Below, in pieces: positions 37,590 to 45,563 of a stretch of DNA of 64,000 nt. The DNA lies in assembly GCF_030824335.1 (NCBI RefSeq), contig NZ_JAVBXX010000011.1:124001-188000 (forward strand). Direction: 5' to 3'. This DNA is from Azonexus sp. (GTDB lineage: Bacteria; Pseudomonadota; Gammaproteobacteria; Burkholderiales; Rhodocyclaceae). The notes under the pieces are model-generated. The model was not told the DNA's origin. It made no database searches and saw nothing but the letters and a program-made list of their open reading frames with translations. The position numbers and the translations under genes were made by a program. The stretch's first letter is position 1; each line of letters begins with the position of its first letter.

Positions 37590-38366
37590 ATGCGAATCGC
37601 CATATTCAACCAGAAAGGCGGCGTCGGAAAGACGACGACTGCACTCAATCTCGGCGCTGCCCTGAATCGCTCAGGCAACCCGCCACTTCTGATCGACCTC
37701 GATCCGCAAGGTCACCTTTCCAGCATTCACGGTCAGGCGCCGCTGGAAGCCAACCAGAGCCTGTTCGGCTTCTTTCAGGAAGTTCGCACACTGCAGGATC
37801 TGGAAATTGAATGGGCAGAAATCGGGCGCTTGATTCCGGCGCATCAGCAACTGATCAAGGTCGATTCGATTTTCGGCAAAGGGCCGGCAATTCTCAACAA
37901 ATTGCGCTATGGACTGGATGCGCTGGAAGAAACACAGCCTGAACGTCAATGCCTGATCGATTGCTGTCCCTATATTGGCGTACTTGCCCTGAATGCCATC
38001 TTTGCCTGCGACCACCTGATCATTCCCGTGTCTACCGACTATCTGTCATTGCAGGCCGCCGATCACATCAGTCGCACCCTGCAAGTCCTCGAACCGGTAA
38101 TGAAGCGGCGGGTCAATCGCTACTACCTGCTCACCCGTTTCGACCGCCGGCGGCGCATGAGTGAAGACGTGCGCAGCAAATTGCGCGAACGTTACGGTGA
38201 TGAAGTTCTGGAAACCGTCATTGCAGAAAATGTGACGGTTGCGGAAAGCCCTTCCCTGAACCAGGATGTCTTCCGCCACAACCCCAGCAGCACAGGCGCC
38301 CATGATTACCAGAGTCTGCTGACCGAACTGATTGCGCGGGGCTGCCTGCCGGTCACGCCGCGCTGA
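37590..38366 (+). CDS. ParA family ATPase (orphan)
   Basis: A 258-residue MinD/ParA-type ATPase: deviant Walker A in NQKGGVGKTTTALNLGAALN, LIDLDPQGHLSS with the signature Asp, and IDCCPYIGVLALNAIFACD (Walker B region). The C-terminus matches plasmid/chromosome ParA-like proteins with RFDRRRRMSEDVRSKLRERY. No parB or centromere-like repeats are adjacent, so it probably positions some other cargo rather than DNA. It is divergent from argD and converges with a small gene that it overlaps by 14 bases. Confidence 0.9.
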   Translation: MRIAIFNQKGGVGKTTTALNLGAALNRSGNPPLLIDLDPQGHLSSIHGQAPLEANQSLFGFFQEVRTLQDLEIEWAEIGRLIPAHQQLIKVDSIFGKGPAILNKLRYGLDALEETQPERQCLIDCCPYIGVLALNAIFACDHLIIPVSTDYLSLQAADHISRTLQVLEPVMKRRVNRYYLLTRFDRRRRMSEDVRSKLRERYGDEVLETVIAENVTVAESPSLNQDVFRHNPSSTGAHDYQSLLTELIARGCLPVTPR

Positions 38367-38583
38367 TCAGGTCAACCACGTCTTCGTAATTCATCGAAGC
38401 GGAGCGGCTTTGCAGAGGTGCCAACTGGTGCACGCAGGCCAGCACTTCACAATAATTGTAGATCTGCTCGACCTTGCGTCGCGCATCAGCCTCATCCCGA
38501 CCATAGAGCGACAGGTGTTCGACAATCACACCATTACGCGTCCGGATCCGGAAGATATATTTACTGACCATCGCTGCCTGCAT
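38353..38583 (-). CDS. Hypothetical protein, 76 residues, overlapping parA 3' end
   Basis: A small protein (MQAAMVSKYIFRIRTRNGVI ...) with a beta-rich start and a helical RDEADARRKVEQIYN segment; no signal or membrane helix. It converges with the ParA gene and the two coding ends overlap by 14 bases. ATG 38583 follows GGGGG with a four-base gap; ATG 38571 is an alternative. The sequence looks protein-like (hydrophobic beta strand VSKYIFRIRTRNGVIVEHLS followed by a helix) but I recognise no family. Confidence 0.65.
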   Translation of the reverse strand: MQAAMVSKYIFRIRTRNGVIVEHLSLYGRDEADARRKVEQIYNYCEVLACVHQLAPLQSRSASMNYEDVVDLISAA

Positions 38584-38696
38584 AAAACCCCCAATAGATC
38601 AAAGCAGTAGATGGAGTATATGCAGTGGTTTCTGGAAAAACAATCAAAAAGCCAGCGCTCGCTCGGCGGAGCGCAACACGAACTTTCCGATCCGCC

Positions 38697-38713
38697 GTCG
38701 CCGTTCAGGCGAC
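38697..38713 (-). terminator. Hairpin downstream of the MscS-like gene
   Basis: GTCGCC (38697-38702) pairs with GGCGAC (38708-38713) around a five-base loop, just after the stop of the mechanosensitive channel gene on the minus strand. There is no U-tract, so termination is uncertain. Confidence 0.35.
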
Positions 38714-38721
38714 AAGCGAAG

Positions 38722-40008
38722 TCAGGCGGGCAATACGGTTTCCGCTGGCGGATTGTTCAAAACACGTATTTCACGCTGCGGAAACGGTATCTCGACACCG
38801 TTCGCCTTGAAGGCTTTCCAGATACCCAGATTGAGTTCGGAAACCACCCCCATCCTGCCGTTTTCCGGATCGGTGATCCAGAAACCGAGTTCGAGATTGA
38901 TGCTGCTATCGGCAAACTGGGTAATGAATACCTTGGGCGGCGGATCGGCCAATACGCGCTCCGTGGCCCCCGCCACCTCCGCCATCAAGCGCATCGCCAA
39001 TTCGACATCGCTGTCATAGGCCACGCCGACCGTGGTCGCCAGACGCAGGCGGTTGTCCGAATAGGTCTGGTTCTGTACCGTCGTGCCGATCAGGGTTTCA
39101 TTCGGCACGATGAACTCGGTCCCGCCCGGATGCTTGAGTACCGTATAGCGCGTCGTGATTTGTGTCACCTCACCGCTATCGGCCCCCACCTGAACAAGGT
39201 TGCCGATGCGGATGGAGCGGTCGAGCAGGATGATGAAACCGGCCACATAGTTACTGGCAATCTTCTGCAAACCAAAGCCCAGGCCGACGCCCAGCGCGCC
39301 GGTGAATACCGACAGCGCCGTCATGTCGATACCGACCAGCGACAGGCTGGCAATGATGGCAATCACGGTCAGGACTGCCTTGGCAATGCGCACGCCGACG
39401 ATACGCAAGTTGCCGTCCAGCGTCTGCATGCGCATCAGGCGCGCTTCGATGACACCACCGATCCATAGCGCAAATACCACGGTCAGAAAAACCGTCGCAA
39501 CAGCGCTCAGGATCAGCCATAGATTGAGCTTTTGCTTGCCCAGCGTAAATTCAAAATTCTCCAGGGAGTCAATAACATACGGTGCAAGGTCAGTGATATA
39601 GAGCGCCAACCAGCCCCAGACCAGCATTGCGATGGCTTTCTCCCAGGCCGTCAACCAACCGGCACCGGGAAACGCCTGGCGCAAGACAAAAACCACGCTG
39701 CGCACCAGTGCCATCGAGCCGAGCAAGGGCATGGCCAACTTGAGCAAGGTGATCGAAAAGAAAGGCTTGAGCAGCAGTTGAGCAATCCCGGTCAGCAGCA
39801 TGCCGGCCAGCGGAAAGACCAAGCGCCGACCGGCCTGCTGCAAACGACCGGGTGACGAAGGATGCGTCGATTGCCACCAACTGGCGATGAACCAGGCAGC
39901 CAGCAGGCTGACCACCAACGCAGCAACCTGCCAGACAAAATTCGGGTTCTGAAAGTCGTCGAGCAAATGCCCAATCAGCTTCAGGGCCTGAGTACTGCTA
40001 TCCATCAT
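38722..40008 (-). CDS. Mechanosensitive ion channel family protein (MscS-like)
   Basis: A 428-residue protein with five to six membrane helices in the first 220 residues, then the pore helix and MscS core GALGVGLGFGLQKIASNYVA (Gly/Ala pore pattern), the beta domain DRSIRIGNLVQVGADSGEV and VPNETLIGTTVQNQTYSDN. It would open under membrane tension to release solutes. Its start overlaps the stop of the upstream methyltransferase gene by four bases. It is the last gene of the purN operon. Confidence 0.93.
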   Translation of the reverse strand: MMDSSTQALKLIGHLLDDFQNPNFVWQVAALVVSLLAAWFIASWWQSTHPSSPGRLQQAGRRLVFPLAGMLLTGIAQLLLKPFFSITLLKLAMPLLGSMALVRSVVFVLRQAFPGAGWLTAWEKAIAMLVWGWLALYITDLAPYVIDSLENFEFTLGKQKLNLWLILSAVATVFLTVVFALWIGGVIEARLMRMQTLDGNLRIVGVRIAKAVLTVIAIIASLSLVGIDMTALSVFTGALGVGLGFGLQKIASNYVAGFIILLDRSIRIGNLVQVGADSGEVTQITTRYTVLKHPGGTEFIVPNETLIGTTVQNQTYSDNRLRLATTVGVAYDSDVELAMRLMAEVAGATERVLADPPPKVFITQFADSSINLELGFWITDPENGRMGVVSELNLGIWKAFKANGVEIPFPQREIRVLNNPPAETVLPA

Positions 40009-41273
40009 GCCTTGCGTTCCAGAATGGCGGCAAAAAAGCCATCCGTATCGTGCTGGTGCGGCAACAGGCGCAATAAATCGCCCTCATAGGCAACACCTTG
40101 CCGCTCAAGGACGATCGAGGCCGGAAGTAGCGAAAAATCCGGATGTCCGGCCAGGAAAGCGTCGACCACGGCCTCGTTTTCTGCGGTCAACAAGCTGCAC
40201 GTGGCATAAACCAGACGACCACCGGGACGTACCAGGCGGGCCGCCGAATCGAGAATGGCCGTCTGCTTGGCGGTCAATTCGGCAATCGACTCCTCGCCTT
40301 GCCGCCATTTCAGGTCGGGATTGCGGCGCAAGGTCCCCAGGCCGGAACACGGGGCATCGACCAGCACGCGGTCGGCCTTGCCGGACAGGCGTTTGACCCG
40401 GCTGTCGCGCTCATGTTCGATGCGTACCGGATGCACATTGGACAAGCCAGAACGCGCCAGCCGTGGCTTCAATTTGGTCAGCCGCTTGTCCGATACATCA
40501 AAGGCATACAGCCGGCCGGTATTGCGCATCTGCGCGCCAAGCAGCAAGGTCTTGCCACCGGCCCCGGCGCAGAAATCGACGACCATTTCGCCACGTTTGG
40601 CTTCCATGACCAGGCCGAGCAACTGACTGCCCTCATCCTGCACCTCGACAGCACCTTCGATAAACAGCGGGTGACTGGCCAGTGCCGGTTTGCCGGAGAG
40701 CCGAACCGACAGCGGGGAAAGCTTGCCGGGGATAGCGCCGATGCCATCGGCCGCCAGGCGCTCCAGCACCGCCTCGCGACTGGTTTTCAAGGTATTGACG
40801 CGCAGATCGAGCGGCGCCGGCTGATTCAGCGCGGCGGCCAGCTCCAGTACCGCTTCCGGCGAATACTGGGCAACCAGCCGCTCGTATAACCAGTCCGGCA
40901 GATCGCAGCGCACAGCCGGCGGCATGTCGCTATCCGGCATGGCTTTGGCGGCCGCCAGCCAGCCTTCCTCATTGCTATTGAGCACCGGCACCAGCTCGCG
41001 CTGACTCCAGCCACGCGTTACGGCCAGGGCCACCAGCAAACGATGCCGATTCGACAATCGCCCGGCACAACGCGCCTCCAGGCTGCGTCCACGGCGCAAA
41101 ACGGCAAATACCGTTTCCGCGACAAAGGCGCGGTCGGCATGCCCCAATTGACGATGCTCGCGAAAATAACGCGATACAACAGCATCGGCCGGATGTTCAA
41201 AACGCATTAACTGGTCGAGCACGGCTTCGGCGTGAGCAAAAAGGGCGGGAGTAAAACGAGCTTTCATGGGCAT
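40005..41273 (-). CDS. RsmB/NOP-family RNA cytosine-5 methyltransferase
   Basis: A 422-residue protein with an all-helical N-terminal region (about 1-140, NusB-like position) and a Rossmann methyltransferase. SAM-binding motif I is VVDFCAGAGGKTLLLGAQMR. The catalytic Cys is in LVDAPCSGLGTLRRNPDLKW and the release Cys in LVYATCSLLTAENEAVVDAF, the two-cysteine scheme of m5C RNA methyltransferases. Probable substrate is 16S rRNA, but a paralogue of RsmB cannot be excluded because no fmt or def gene is adjacent. Confidence 0.93.
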   Translation of the reverse strand: MPMKARFTPALFAHAEAVLDQLMRFEHPADAVVSRYFREHRQLGHADRAFVAETVFAVLRRGRSLEARCAGRLSNRHRLLVALAVTRGWSQRELVPVLNSNEEGWLAAAKAMPDSDMPPAVRCDLPDWLYERLVAQYSPEAVLELAAALNQPAPLDLRVNTLKTSREAVLERLAADGIGAIPGKLSPLSVRLSGKPALASHPLFIEGAVEVQDEGSQLLGLVMEAKRGEMVVDFCAGAGGKTLLLGAQMRNTGRLYAFDVSDKRLTKLKPRLARSGLSNVHPVRIEHERDSRVKRLSGKADRVLVDAPCSGLGTLRRNPDLKWRQGEESIAELTAKQTAILDSAARLVRPGGRLVYATCSLLTAENEAVVDAFLAGHPDFSLLPASIVLERQGVAYEGDLLRLLPHQHDTDGFFAAILERKA

Positions 41274-41279
41274 CCTGAA

Positions 41280-42281
41280 TCAGTCTGATGGCGGCAGATC
41301 GGCGCCAATTTCCGTAAGACGCAGCTCATAGCTATCGCCTTTTTTGTCGGTAAAGCGAATTTTAACCGGCAAGCGCTGCTGATCGAGTGCAATCCATATT
41401 TCAGTCAGCGTTTCACCGGCTGCACGCAGGTGCAGGGTGCGGAAACGCCTGACCGGCGTTTCGATATATTCCTCGCCGAGCGAGTCCAGCGCATAACGCT
41501 CATAACGTTTACCGGTAACCACACCAATCGTTGATCCGTCTTCCGGCTTTTCCAGATAGGCCAACTGGTAGTGCAGCGAAAGCATATCCTGCGTCCCGGC
41601 AGCAATCGCTTGCACGCTGCCATCGCGCGCCAGACGGACTTCTCCGGTCGACCAGTCGAAATCGGCATTTTCCGTGCTGGCTTCGCCATTCTTCGACACG
41701 GCAAAATGCTCCGGCTGCAAACCGCCGACCGTCAGCCGCCCCCGGCTTTCATGCACCTGCCGCACCGGTTTGAACAGGGAGACCAAACCGCTGGTTTCCA
41801 TGGTGCTGGTCAAGCGATATGTGCCATCACCAGGAAACACCCACTGATGTTCGGCACGACCGATCGGCACACCCAGCGAATCCTTGTATACCGCGAAGCT
41901 GAGACCGCCGGTCGACGGCAGGACAGGCTCGAGAACGCGATTGACGGGCGGGGGATTTGGCGCAATTTCTGCGGTCGACGGCAGGGATTCCGGTATTTCC
42001 TGCGGCGCAAGCACATCGCCCACCGGATCCCGGAAATCACTTGACGGCTCAGGCGCCCGCTTGAGCCGGCGCTGCTTTACCGGCAGCTTGGCAGGTGCCG
42101 CTACAGGGGCCGGTGGTTTGACTTGCGCCACCGGCAAGGCGGGCGGCGGCTTGAGCAAGGTCGCCTGGATGACCTGTTTTTCCTGAACTTCGTCTGGCCA
42201 ATGAAAATCCGTACCGAACAAAAGCACGGCATGGATGACCAAGGACCCCAGAAGCGCAGCTAACAGGACTCGCGGCATCAA
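41280..42281 (-). CDS. DUF3108 domain protein
   Basis: A 333-residue protein with an N-terminal membrane anchor (VLLAALLGSLVIHAVLLFG), a Pro/Ala/Lys-rich periplasmic linker (about 40-130) reminiscent of TonB-type linkers, and a C-terminal beta-rich DUF3108 domain (GGLSFAVYKDSLGVPIGRAE ... LPVKIRFTDKKGDSYELRLT). Function is unknown. It is three bases downstream of purN and six upstream of the methyltransferase gene. The 10-mer at 41970 falls in the low-complexity linker (PSTAEIA). Confidence 0.85.
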   Translation of the reverse strand: MMPRVLLAALLGSLVIHAVLLFGTDFHWPDEVQEKQVIQATLLKPPPALPVAQVKPPAPVAAPAKLPVKQRRLKRAPEPSSDFRDPVGDVLAPQEIPESLPSTAEIAPNPPPVNRVLEPVLPSTGGLSFAVYKDSLGVPIGRAEHQWVFPGDGTYRLTSTMETSGLVSLFKPVRQVHESRGRLTVGGLQPEHFAVSKNGEASTENADFDWSTGEVRLARDGSVQAIAAGTQDMLSLHYQLAYLEKPEDGSTIGVVTGKRYERYALDSLGEEYIETPVRRFRTLHLRAAGETLTEIWIALDQQRLPVKIRFTDKKGDSYELRLTEIGADLPPSD

Positions 42282-42284
42282 AAC

Positions 42285-42938
42285 TCAGCGCAATTCGGGA
42301 ACGACAAGCGCCGCACTTTCCGCCATTTCGCCGCTCACGCGAACCCGGCCATTCTCCAGGCGCAAGCGTCCTTCGGCAAACCAGCGCACGGCTTGCGGAT
42401 AAATCCGGTGTTCCTGGCGCAAGACGCGGGCCGACAGGCTGTCTTCGTCGTCGCCATCGAGCACCGGCACCGCCGCCTGGATGACGACCGGGCCGTGATC
42501 GAGCTCGGCAGTCACGAAATGCACGGTGCAGCCGTGAATCCGCACGCCTTCATCCAGCGCCCGCTGATGTGTGTGCAAACCGGGGAAGGATGGCAGCAAC
42601 GACGGATGGATGTTGAACAGCCGACCTTCGTAATGGCGCACGAAATCCGCCGTCAGAATGCGCATGAATCCGGCCAGCACGACGAGGTCCGGGGCAAAGG
42701 CATCGATGCATTCGGCCAGCGCGGCATCGAAAGCCTCGCGCCCGGCATAGGCCTTGTGATCCAGGCAGCGCGTGGCAATCCCCGCCTGTGAAGCCGTCTC
42801 CAGCCCCTTGGCATCCGGCCGGTTGCTGATCACGGCGGCGATATTGACCGGCAACTGGCCGGCGTCGCGGGCGGCGATCAACGCCTCCATGTTGCTGCCG
42901 CGACCGGAAATCAGGATGACGATGTTTTTCATGTTCAA
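42285..42938 (-). CDS. purN: Phosphoribosylglycinamide formyltransferase
   Basis: A 217-residue purine biosynthesis enzyme that formylates GAR with 10-formyl-THF. It has IVILISGRGSNMEALIAA at the N-terminus, LAGFMRILTADFVRHYEGRL and the catalytic NIHPSLLPSFPGLHTHQRAL with Asn, His and downstream Asp in HFVTAELDHGPVV. The GTG/ATG region at 42938 overlaps the upstream lipoprotein gene; ATG 42932 is an alternative. The next purine gene, purM, is about 13 kb away. Confidence 0.97.
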   Translation of the reverse strand: MNMKNIVILISGRGSNMEALIAARDAGQLPVNIAAVISNRPDAKGLETASQAGIATRCLDHKAYAGREAFDAALAECIDAFAPDLVVLAGFMRILTADFVRHYEGRLFNIHPSLLPSFPGLHTHQRALDEGVRIHGCTVHFVTAELDHGPVVIQAAVPVLDGDDEDSLSARVLRQEHRIYPQAVRWFAEGRLRLENGRVRVSGEMAESAALVVPELR

Positions 42939-43663
42939 AAACCTACAGGGAGAAAGATGGCAGTCGCCACCGATTGGGTAACGCGCGACAGCGTGCGACC
43001 GTTGCGGTCGGCAACGATATGCGCCATGAAGTCGAGCAAGCCCATGACGCGACCGAATTCGCGCTCGAAGGACAGGTTGCGGTTGGCCGGGTCCAGTTCA
43101 TTGGACAGCAGGAACAGTTCGCCGGATGGCTGGCGGTCGTTGCCCAACCGCCAGATGGCAATTTCCATGTTGCGCGCGGCATTGAACAATTTCGTTTCGT
43201 TCAGGCTGTCGAGAATGTAGAAATCATCCTTGTGCTCAAATGCTGCATCCACCATCGTCAGCAGGCCGAACATCAATGCCGCGACGCGGTCGCCGGCGTA
43301 GTTTTCATTGAACGCCTGCGCCGCAGCCAGACGCTCGCGCTGGCCGAGCAACTCCGGCCAGCCGTGCCGATAACGCTTACGCAAACGTTCCACCGCCGCT
43401 TCCCTGCTGGTCAGGCCGGCCTGCTTCCATTCACGCGGATTGCGCCGGTAGAGTTTGTCAGCGATGCGCAGCAGGCCATCGACCACTTCGGCCCGGTTGG
43501 TATCGGCAATGCGGTCAACCTCGGTTTTCAGCAGATATTTGGCGTCCACCTTTGTTTCGCTGAAGCCATCCCGCCCCAACTTGGTCGAGCAGGCACCCAG
43601 CGCAAAAGCAAGCAGCAGCCACAGTCCGTATTTCAGGCTGGCTGACCGGGATGGGAGTTCCAT
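42935..43663 (-). CDS. Putative lipoprotein, unknown function
   Basis: A 242-residue exported lipoprotein: signal LKYGLWLLLAFALGACS with lipobox Cys near residue 25. The body is helical and rich in Arg/Glu (VDRIADTNRAEVVDGLLRIA, KLYRRNPREWKQAGL) and ends hydrophobic (SVATAIFLPVGF). I do not recognise a named family, though the sequence looks conserved. It overlaps purN by four bases and runs divergently from mutL. Confidence 0.8.
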   Translation of the reverse strand: MELPSRSASLKYGLWLLLAFALGACSTKLGRDGFSETKVDAKYLLKTEVDRIADTNRAEVVDGLLRIADKLYRRNPREWKQAGLTSREAAVERLRKRYRHGWPELLGQRERLAAAQAFNENYAGDRVAALMFGLLTMVDAAFEHKDDFYILDSLNETKLFNAARNMEIAIWRLGNDRQPSGELFLLSNELDPANRNLSFEREFGRVMGLLDFMAHIVADRNGRTLSRVTQSVATAIFLPVGF

Positions 43664-43694
43664 GCAATGAACCGGGGAATGAACGAGTGCGCAT

Positions 43695-43700
43695 TATAAT
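43695..43700 (+). promoter_or_regulatory. -10 box immediately upstream of mutL
   Basis: A perfect TATAAT ends six bases before the mutL ATG (43707). If used, transcription would begin at or next to the start codon, giving a leaderless mRNA. No good -35 is visible. Confidence 0.35.
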
Positions 43701-43706
43701 CCGCGC

Positions 43707-45536
43707 ATGCCGACCATTGCCCGCCTCCCCGACCTCCTGATCAGCCAGATTGCCGCCGGCGAAGTGGTTGAAAGACCCGCCTCCGTGCTCAAGGAGTTGC
43801 TCGAAAACAGCCTCGATGCCGGCAGCACGGCCATCCAGGTGCATCTCGAGGAAGGCGGCATCAAGCTGATCCGCATCACCGACGACGGTTGCGGCATCGC
43901 CCGCGACGAACTGGCGCTGGCGCTGACCCGCCATGCGACGTCGAAGATCACCTCGCTCGACGACCTCGAACAAGTCGCCACCCTGGGTTTTCGCGGCGAA
44001 GCGCTGGCCTCGGTGGCCTCGGTCGCCCGGCTGACGCTGACCAGTAGGGCACGTGGCGCCAGCCATGCCTGGAAACTGCGCGGTGAATCTGGCGCCGAAC
44101 CCGAACCGGCAGCACTGATGGCCGGCACCGTCGTCGAGATGCGCGACCTGTATTTCAACACGCCGGCCCGGCGCAAGTTCCTCAAGGCCGAAGGCACCGA
44201 ATTCGCCCACTGCGCCGACGCCGTCAAACGGCTGGCGCTGACCCGGCCGGACGTGGCAATCAGCCTCGCCCACAATGGCCGCACGCTGTTCCAGCTGGCG
44301 CCGGCCGACCGCCCCCGGCGCATCGCCGATATCCTCGGCGACGATTTCCTCGGTGCCGCGCGTGCGGTCGACGCTACCGCCGGACCGATTTTGCTGAGCG
44401 GTTTCGCCATCGATCCGACCCGCGCCGGCGAGATCAAGGACGGCCAGCAGGTCTTCGTCAACGGCCGCTTCGTCCGCGACAAGATCATCGGCCACGCACT
44501 GCGCGAAGCCTACCGCGACGTGCTGCACGGCAGCCGCCAGCCGGCCGTCTGCCTGTTCCTGCAAATCGACCCGACGCTGGTCGACGTTAACGTCCATCCG
44601 GCCAAGACCGAAGTCCGTTTCCGCGACAGCCGCGCCGTGCACCAGTTCGTCTATCACGCCATCCAGCGCACGCTGGCAACGCCGATCCAGGCTGCGCCAG
44701 CGGAAAATCCACAAAATATTGCGGTCGACCGCAATATTCCGGCAATTTCCAGCCCGCCAACGAATTTCCCGCCACCATTGCGCCACCAGGGCAGCCTCGG
44801 CGTCGCCGAACCCGCGGCCACCGCCTACCTGGCTTTCGCCCAAGCCGCCCAGCGCCTGACACCGGGCAGCAGCGCCCCGGCCGATGCGCCGCAATTCCGC
44901 CCGGAAATCGCCGTCGCCCCTGGGACCAGCACTAGCCTCTATGGTCGCGACGGCCCGCCGCTCGGCTACGCCGTCGCCCAGCTGCACGGCATCTACATCC
45001 TGGCGCAGAACGCCAGCGGGCTGATCATCGTGGACATGCACGCGGCACACGAACGCATCCTCTACGAAAAACTGAAGACCGCTTTCGACGATCGCCAGGT
45101 GGCGACGCAGAACCTGCTGATTCCGGCGGTCTTCTCCGCTGATCCGGTCGATGTCGCGGCGGTCGAGGAACATGGCGACGCACTGGCCGAACTCGGTTTC
45201 CAGATCGCCCCGCTCGGCCCGAACCAGCTCGGCGTGCGCGCCGTGCCGGCACTGCTGCAATCGGGCGATCCGGTGGCGCTGGCACGCGCGCTGATCGCCG
45301 ACCTGCGCGAACACGGCATCACCCGGCTGGCCACCGCCCGGCGCAACGAACTGCTCGCCACCATGGCCTGCCACGGCGCCGTGCGCGCCCGCCGGCAACT
45401 GAGCATTCCGGAAATGAACGCCCTGTTGCGCCAGATGGAAGAAACCGAGCGCGCCGGCCAGTGCAACCATGGCCGGCCGACCTGGACGGCGCTGTCGCTT
45501 AATGAACTCGACAAATTGTTTATGCGCGGCCGATAA
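43707..45536 (+). CDS. mutL: DNA mismatch repair protein MutL
   Basis: A 609-residue GHKL ATPase. N-terminal signatures are ISQIAAGEVVERPASVLKEL, LENSLDAGSTAI, ITDDGCGIARDEL and TLGFRGEALASVASV; the C-terminal dimerisation domain includes IVDMHAAHERILYEKLK and CNHGRPTWTALSLNELDKLF. It couples MutS mismatch recognition to strand removal. Residues about 325-415 are a Pro/Ala-rich linker, and within it (44715-44738) lies a 24-bp perfect palindrome containing the iterated motif, read as NIAVDRNI. It is followed directly by the GGDEF/EAL gene and then miaA, a known mutL neighbour. Confidence 0.98.
   Translation: MPTIARLPDLLISQIAAGEVVERPASVLKELLENSLDAGSTAIQVHLEEGGIKLIRITDDGCGIARDELALALTRHATSKITSLDDLEQVATLGFRGEALASVASVARLTLTSRARGASHAWKLRGESGAEPEPAALMAGTVVEMRDLYFNTPARRKFLKAEGTEFAHCADAVKRLALTRPDVAISLAHNGRTLFQLAPADRPRRIADILGDDFLGAARAVDATAGPILLSGFAIDPTRAGEIKDGQQVFVNGRFVRDKIIGHALREAYRDVLHGSRQPAVCLFLQIDPTLVDVNVHPAKTEVRFRDSRAVHQFVYHAIQRTLATPIQAAPAENPQNIAVDRNIPAISSPPTNFPPPLRHQGSLGVAEPAATAYLAFAQAAQRLTPGSSAPADAPQFRPEIAVAPGTSTSLYGRDGPPLGYAVAQLHGIYILAQNASGLIIVDMHAAHERILYEKLKTAFDDRQVATQNLLIPAVFSADPVDVAAVEEHGDALAELGFQIAPLGPNQLGVRAVPALLQSGDPVALARALIADLREHGITRLATARRNELLATMACHGAVRARRQLSIPEMNALLRQMEETERAGQCNHGRPTWTALSLNELDKLFMRGR
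44715..44738. repeat. 24-bp perfect palindrome inside mutL
   Basis: AATATT flanks the 14-bp core TGCGGTCGACCGCA symmetrically on both sides. It lies in the interdomain linker of MutL, where sequence is free to vary, and stays in frame. Confidence 0.95.
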
Positions 45537-45563
45537 TTGGCTTTCGCCAAAATTCGAGCCCGC

